From NCBI GenBank assembly GCA_027625915.1, contig JANTQA010000020.1:1550001-1614000 (forward strand): a DNA stretch of 64,000 nt. Reading direction: 5' to 3'. Positions 59,301-64,000 of the stretch are shown here, one piece after another (position 1 is the stretch's first letter; the number at the start of each line of letters is the position of its first letter). A program made the position numbers and the translations under genes. Below the pieces are notes generated by a model that saw only the letters and a list, made by a program, of their open reading frames with translations, did not search any database and was not told the DNA's origin. This DNA comes from Anaeramoeba flamelloides. Lineage: Eukaryota > Metamonada > Anaeramoebidae.

Positions 59301-62300
59301 TCCTTCTGTTTATACTTTAAACATAAAGGGCAAAATTTACTTGAATTTTTGTTTATTAGTTAGTAGTATCTATTTAAGCAGTTAGTAAATGTCCTGACTT
59401 TTAGAATTGTTGAGCTTGAGGGATAACTGAAATAAAAATTTATTAATTTGTCTAAAGTTTATAATTTAGAATTTTTGAAAAATTTTATTCTCAAAGCCAG
59501 AAAAAAGAATCTTTTGATTTAACAATTAATATTTTTTTCAAAAATGTAGATATAAAAAAAGGGAAAACTTAATTTTCAAAAAAATCAAGAAAAAAAGATT
59601 TTGGTTAAAAACTTGAAATTCTCTTTATTGTTTGCTATTTAAAAAATTAAAATTATGTTACAAAGAAAATTCAAATAATGCTACAAATAAAATTAAAAAT
59701 ATTATTCAAGGATTTACTGTTTGAATTGCTAAGGAACCGAAATTAGTGAAATAATTGTTTTGATAAACATGATCTATCATCAAATTATAAAAGATTGGAT
59801 AATTTTGTTGAAAATTAGAAATTCTTAATACAAAATAATTTTTTATGATTTACTATTAAAAATAATAAACTGATTTGTAATTTAATAAATCCCTTTGATA
59901 ATGGAATGAAACTATTTGATTAGTTAATTCAAAAAAATCAATTTTCTTTCTAATTGTATAAATCACATTAATTGGTTGATTTTGATTGATTTATTTTTAA
60001 GGGAAGAATAACTTCCTATTCCTTTTAAATGGAGAATATAAAATAATATAAAAAATAATTTGGAACCAAAATAAGTAAAAAAAAAAAATAAGAAGAAAAT
60101 TTTATTAAATATCAAGTTTTTTAAATGCAAAGTCATGCAGAACCTTGCAACCCATTGAAACAATAATCATCTTTTTTTTTTTTTTTTTTATTTGTATTTA
60201 TTATTGAAAAAGTATAAATTACACTCTAGGCACACTTATACTTAAATCACCTTTCAGAAATTTACACATAAAATCTATTCGATTTTACGTTTATTAATTA
60301 ATAAAAATAACTTTATCTAAATCATTTTTTTTATTTTGTCACATATTTTTCATTAAGAATATAAATGATCAATTTTTTTTTTTATATTAACTACCGATTA
60401 CTTCTCCAAGATTTCAAAAATTAAATCCCAGCACAAGGCAATTTTCCTTGTAAGATAAATCCCAGCACAAGACAACTTTTATAGATAGATTTAAAGTGGA
60501 TTTGAATCAAAATCACCACCATTTAAATCACATTAATCCCCCCCCTGAAGTGTTAGATAAGATGTTCATATTTGTTAATTTAACAAAATCTAGTTTGTAT
60601 TCTTATTTTTCAAAAAATATTCAATTCATTCAATATTTTTTTTTAGGAGATGAAATAAAATTTTTTACCAATTAATTTTTCAATAAAAAGTATTAACTTA
60701 TAAAAATTAAAAATCTGAAACATTTTTTTTTAAGAAATGTCTTCTTTTATCATAAACTAAACATTTTTAAACAATGATTAAATTATTGAACAGTTTTCTT
60801 GAAGTTAAATTATTTTTCATCAAACTAAAAAATTTTTTCTTGAAGGTATTTATTGAAAATATTTAACTTTAAATAATATTTATAACACAAAAAAAACTGT
60901 TTTTTTTTTTTTTTTATTATTTAAGGGAGGAGTTATTGACCCCTCTTATTTGCCTAACTGTTTTTTTTTCAAATTCTGTCAAAAGATAAAACAAGTTGAA
61001 AGTCTTAGTTTGATATTTTAGTTATAATTAGAAATCTTATAAGCACAACGTACCAAACAAAAATTAAGAAAATTCTAAAAGTTTGGGAAAGTTCTTAAGG
61101 GATCAGTCTTTCATGACAACAAGGCAAAATTTTAAAATATATTATTGATGATATTCTCTACATACAAATTTTGTAGATACTAAGTGTCACAAAATTATGA
61201 ACATAAGAAGAAACTCAGAAAAGAAAATTTTTTTAGTGAGATCAATTATTTCTTCCATTTAGATGGAAAAAGAAAACCTTTAAATTGATTTTATTTCTTA
61301 CATCTTAAAAAGCTTTTACTTTGTTTATTACTATTTCCATCATTATTACACTATAAATAGTCTATATTATAATAAATATTAATAAAAGAATTTTTTTTTC
61401 TTTTTTGAGATAATTTTTATTGGTTAACCAAAAAATTGATTTATTAGAAATATTGAAAAATATTTGTATTTCTTTAAGAAGGGTAGTTATAACTATTAAA
61501 ATTTCACGCCACTTACAAATTTTACTCATAAATTGTGTTTTTATTTTACTATGAAATTTAATAATTCAAAATAAAATTTTATAAAAGATATTTGGGTATT
61601 AGGTAATTTTATCCTAAAAAATTCATAATCAATTTTTTTCTGACAAAAATGATTTAAATGATGATACTGATTTTTGTGAATAAGCACCAGACGGTTTTTC
61701 AAAAAAATTTTTTTGTATTGTGAAAATTTTTTTTCATTTTTTGAAAACAAGAAAATGATTTTTTTCAAGCTTTAAATAAAAATTTTTACTATTATATCTT
61801 AATTTCATTGATAAATTTTTGTTAAACTTCTATTAAATTTAGAGTTATTTATCATTTGTACCTCTCTATTATTTTTATTTGTTGGGATTTGAATTGAAAG
61901 ATTAATATATAAAAAGAAATACTAACAAAATAATTATTTTTTTTCAAAATCAATAATTTCCAACATAAAACTAAAAATAGTGTTTACAATATTCAAGAAT
62001 TAACTTGATTGTTAATAAAAATAGTTGGTTACCCTTTTTTTCGTTTTATATTGGAAACATATGAAATTTTGAATTTCAAAAAATAGACTCAAATTCATGA
62101 ATTGTTTAGGTGAGGTTAGCTCATCCATTTCAGAAGCCAAAACACAAATTACAAATATTTTTTTTTTAGGATCTTGACAAGATTTCATTTTAATTTCTAA
62201 AAAATACTAGTCCCTTAATAATCATAAATTTAAATATTTTAGATTCAATTGTAAAAAAAAAAATTAGGAATTATTTTTTTATGTTAAATGAAATTATTTA

Positions 62301-63453
62301 AAAGTTAAAAAAAAATTTTTTTTTTTTAATGTTTAATTAGTAAATAATTGCTTTCTTATTATCTATATTCAATGAATCTATCTCTCTATTTATATATGTA
62401 TTCCAAACAATAAAATGAATATTCTTATATTTAAATACAAAAATAAAACTATTTTCCAAAACTACTTTATAGTTTTCTGTTGGGATTGGTAAAACAAATA
62501 GATGGAAAATGAACACGCTAGATCCACAAAAAAATTATGCATTTTATTTTTCAGTAATTAATGATCAAAAAAATCCAATACAACCAAAAAAAATTGGGCT
62601 TGTTCAATTTAAAACAATTTCTTATGACTCAAATGGTAAAATCAGAGTAAGGGTTACAACTTCTGGACATCTCTTTGGCGATTTTGCTTCAAATGCGGGA
62701 ATGCTTAAACAATCATTTGATCAAGAAACTGCTGCAGTATTAGTATCAAGATTAGCAGTCGAAAGAACGAAAACTGAGAAAACAGGATCTGTTTTAAGGT
62801 GGCTAGATAAATCTTTAATCCAAATTTGTAAAAAATTTGCAAATTTTGATAAAACTGGAATTTCCAGTTTCCAACTTTCCCCTTATTTTTCTTATTATCC
62901 ACAATTCATGTATCACCTTCGAAGGAGTCATTTTTTAAACATTTTTGGTGATAGCCCAGATGAAACAACCTATTTCTCCCATTCTTTATATAAGGAAAAC
63001 GTTTCAAATTCAATTTTGATGTTCCAACCAATTTTACAATCATTTTCAATGAATGGACCACCAAGCCCAGTTTTATTAGATATGGGCTCTATTAAAAAGG
63101 ACAACATATTATTATTGGATACCTTCTTTTTGGTTTTGATACATCACGGTAAACAAATCAAAAATTGGATCAAACAAGGTTATCACGAAATGGAAGAATA
63201 TAAAGATTTTGCCACCTTCTTAGAACTCCCTAAGCAAGAGGCACAAGTAATAATGTCAGATAGATTCCCTTATCCAAGATTTATTGAATGTGACCAGGGA
63301 TCAAGTCCTGCTAGATTCTTATTATCCAGACTAAACCCTTCCTCTTCAAATAACCAATATAGCGAAGAAAATCAAAATTCCAGTTTAACAGATGACGTTA
63401 GTTTCCAAGTTTTCATGAACCATCTTAAAAAAGTTGTTTGTAATCAAAATTAA
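53359..63453 (+). CDS. SEC23: SEC23, COPII coat GTPase-activating subunit
   Basis: Inner-coat subunit of COPII vesicles. It pairs with SEC24 and activates SAR1 GTPase at ER exit sites. Three exons: 53359-53977, 57225-58006 and 62473-63453, joined in phases 1 and 0 into 793 residues (human SEC23A is 765). Exon 1 has GIRWSWNIFP, the zinc finger (Cys of CRSCGCILNPYC and SCPFCYQRNQFP, about residues 54-85) and the start of the trunk domain (VPVFLFLLDL). Exon 2 has the rest of the trunk (ILEDIKKDPW, LSGPCTKGKGQIVDREFDNP, DLFGCSFDQIGCYEM) and a 6-Gln insertion. Exon 3 has the beta-sandwich, helical and gelsolin domains (RIRVRVTTSGH, SFDQETAAVLVSRLAVERTK, LRWLDKSLIQICKKF, YPQFMYHLRRSHFL) and PARFLLSRLNPS. 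The Arg of that last motif corresponds, as I recall, to the SAR1 arginine finger. It ends LTDDVSFQVFMNHLKK. The introns are 3.2 and 4.5 kb. Confidence 0.96.
54273..54680. mobile_element. TIR element with arms of about 90 bp in SEC23 intron 1
   Basis: The left arm from TACACACGCCTAAAAAATG through TTTTCAAAGTTTTTTTGATA to GGTGATACTTTTTCAG pairs with the right arm (54584-54680) at about 90 percent by eye. The core is about 220 bp and non-coding. Frames found in it read A/T-biased. Confidence 0.85.
55100..55530. repeat. Array of linked palindromes ending in a GC-rich tandem repeat
   Basis: The first hairpin (55106-55178) has perfect 24-bp arms: AGGTTTTCCAGGATTCAAAA and four more bases, with a 25-bp loop. 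At least three further related palindromes follow, built from TTTTTTTAATT and AAAAGAAT...ATTCTTTT arms. They are separated by short GC-rich links such as CCTAGGCACTT and GACGGTACTTCAAGTTAGG. The array ends in a CCACGGTACC-like 10-bp repeat of about three to four units (55495-55526). Confidence 0.88.
55784..55981 (+). CDS. Small hydrophobic open frame inside a SEC23 intron
   Basis: 65 codons from ATG to TAA. It starts MNASLGGSCLVAAIFFF and is almost wholly hydrophobic, with two predicted membrane spans (about residues 8-36 and 40-60). The codon mix is less T-monotonous than random frames nearby. It lies on the same strand as SEC23, within its first intron, so it would need its own promoter. 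It may be chance. Confidence 0.25.
   Translation: MNASLGGSCLVAAIFFFLIEPFLIVPVFIFVFFIIFSSYPYLLVSVLSVLVGNNLIILLSNSSIQ
59030..59449 (-). mobile_element. 5'-truncated LINE 3' end with 16-bp target-site duplication
   Basis: The insert, about 59046-59433, is flanked on both sides by AAAAATTTATTAATTT (59030-59045 and 59434-59449), an exact duplication. On the minus strand it ends in a poly(A) tail. The frame reads VRTFTNCLNRYY, then SSKFCPLCLKYKQKEIIENI, DHFLWVCHS. The Cys-Cys-His-Cys knuckle at the C-terminus of non-LTR reverse transcriptase proteins is complete, though one stop lies before it and others follow. Only about 370 bp of element remain. Confidence 0.9.
60170..60390 (-). mobile_element. 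Older, shorter LINE 3' end
   Basis: A T run followed by TATTATTGAAAAAGTATAAA, ACACTCTAGGCACACTTATA, CCTTTCAGAAATTTA and ATGATCAATTTTT tracks the last 200 bp of the 59046 copy. It has many more differences. Confidence 0.75.
60424..60480. repeat. Direct repeat, two units
   Basis: AAATCCCAGCACAAGrCAA occurs twice, about 38 bp apart, in an otherwise repeat-poor stretch. Confidence 0.7.
61094..62217. mobile_element. Weak R1-like TIR element
   Basis: CTTAAGGGATCAGTCTTT on the left and, on the complement of the right end, ATTAAGGGACTAGTATTT share the R1 TTAAGGGA..AGT core. The interior is A/T-rich with no coding frame. Only the ends support this call. Confidence 0.3.
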
Positions 63454-64000
63454 ATTAATGATTTAATTATCTAAATTTTTTTTTTTCTTTTTCTTTTTCT
63501 CCTTATTATTATTTTCTTTTTCATATTTTTTTATTTTTTCTTTTTATAGCTATATTATTATTTTTTTAAAAAAAGTCAATACACTCAAATAAGAAAAAAA
63601 ATCCTTTCAACTATTCTTTTTTTTCAGACTCTCTTTTAAAATTTATTTACTTTTCTTTCTATTTAAGGAAAAATACTTTAATTATTTTTATTTTGATTAT
63701 CAACTAAAACCCAAAAATTCCCTCTTTTTTTTTTTTTAGAAAATAAAGTTTAAAATACTTCTAATCGAGAATTCAGACGCTCTTTGAATTGGAAGTTACA
63801 AATTTAGTCACTTCAAAATTCTCTCATTACAAGATTAAATGTTTTTTTTTTTCAACAACCCTTAACAGTAACAATAAAACTCAACTCAACAAATTTGAAT
63901 ACTGTTGAATAAATGTTTTGAGTTTAACAATAATACAATTTCCATTCAATTTTCGAAAGAATTTTGATTTTATAACTATTTGCATTTTTTGTCTTTTTTT
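63454..64000. other. 3' flank of SEC23 and start of a further R2 copy
   Basis: Poly-T/C-rich sequence after the stop. It is followed by a short block (63770-63850; CTTTGAATTGGAAGTTACAA) resembling 28030-28110. From about 63890 the sequence follows R2 (TTTCGAAAGAATTTTGATTT, CATTTTTTGTC) until the window ends. Confidence 0.5.

Larger units (their letters stand above)
58007..62472 (+). other. 4.5 kb second intron of SEC23
   Basis: Donor AAAAG/GTAATA and acceptor TTTATAG/TTTTC are phase 0. The join gives KINEK-FSVGIGKTNRWKM, which follows the family. It contains a LINE 3' end with a target-site duplication (59030-59449), a second older LINE end (60170-60390), a short direct repeat (60424-60480) and a weak R1-like element (61094-62217). 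Confidence 0.92.

Overview
The window is a nuclear segment of a very AT-rich unicellular eukaryote (by eye only about a fifth to a quarter G+C outside exons). Genes are split by spliceosomal GT/AG introns, proteins carry long Lys, Gln, Asn-Glu and Ser-Glu runs, and the standard stop codons are used. Low-complexity-rich amoeboid protists (for example Anaeramoeba, or an amoebozoan) fit this style, but the species cannot be fixed from sequence alone.

Eight genes are well supported, most of them by joining exons at phase-compatible splice sites. In order: a macro-domain protein (-, 845-1563); the DNA helicase MCM9 (+, 6353-10350, four exons); a Lys/Asn-rich protein (+, 14262-14960); a histidyl-tRNA synthetase with an N-terminal aromatic-amino-acid-lyase-like extension (-, 20021-25267, three exons); a FLY/TUL1-type multi-span RING E3 ligase of the Golgi (+, 26895-34405, five exons); a SEY1/RHD3/atlastin-class ER-fusion GTPase (-, 38117-44611, six exons); a 949-residue acidic Ser/Glu-rich protein that I do not recognise (-, 49232-52081); and the COPII coat subunit SEC23 (+, 53359-63453, three exons). 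Three of the eight (FLY/TUL1, SEY1, SEC23) act in the ER-Golgi system.

Intron size is bimodal. Most introns are about 90-460 bp, but five are 1.0-4.8 kb (one in the synthetase, two in FLY/TUL1, one in SEY1, two in SEC23 counting the 3.2 and 4.5 kb ones, i.e. six introns of 1 kb or more in total). These giant introns, and the 2-5 kb intergenic gaps, are full of short non-autonomous elements with terminal inverted repeats (TIRs). I could define at least four dispersed families by comparing copies inside the window (called R1-R4 here), plus several single-copy fold-back elements, nested insertions (one element inside another), and three 5'-truncated LINE 3' ends. One LINE end is bounded by a perfect 16-bp target-site duplication. 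No transposase is visible.

The most unusual stretch is a GC-richer array of linked palindromes at 55100-55530 inside SEC23 intron 1. I see no tRNA, rRNA, CRISPR array or viral element.
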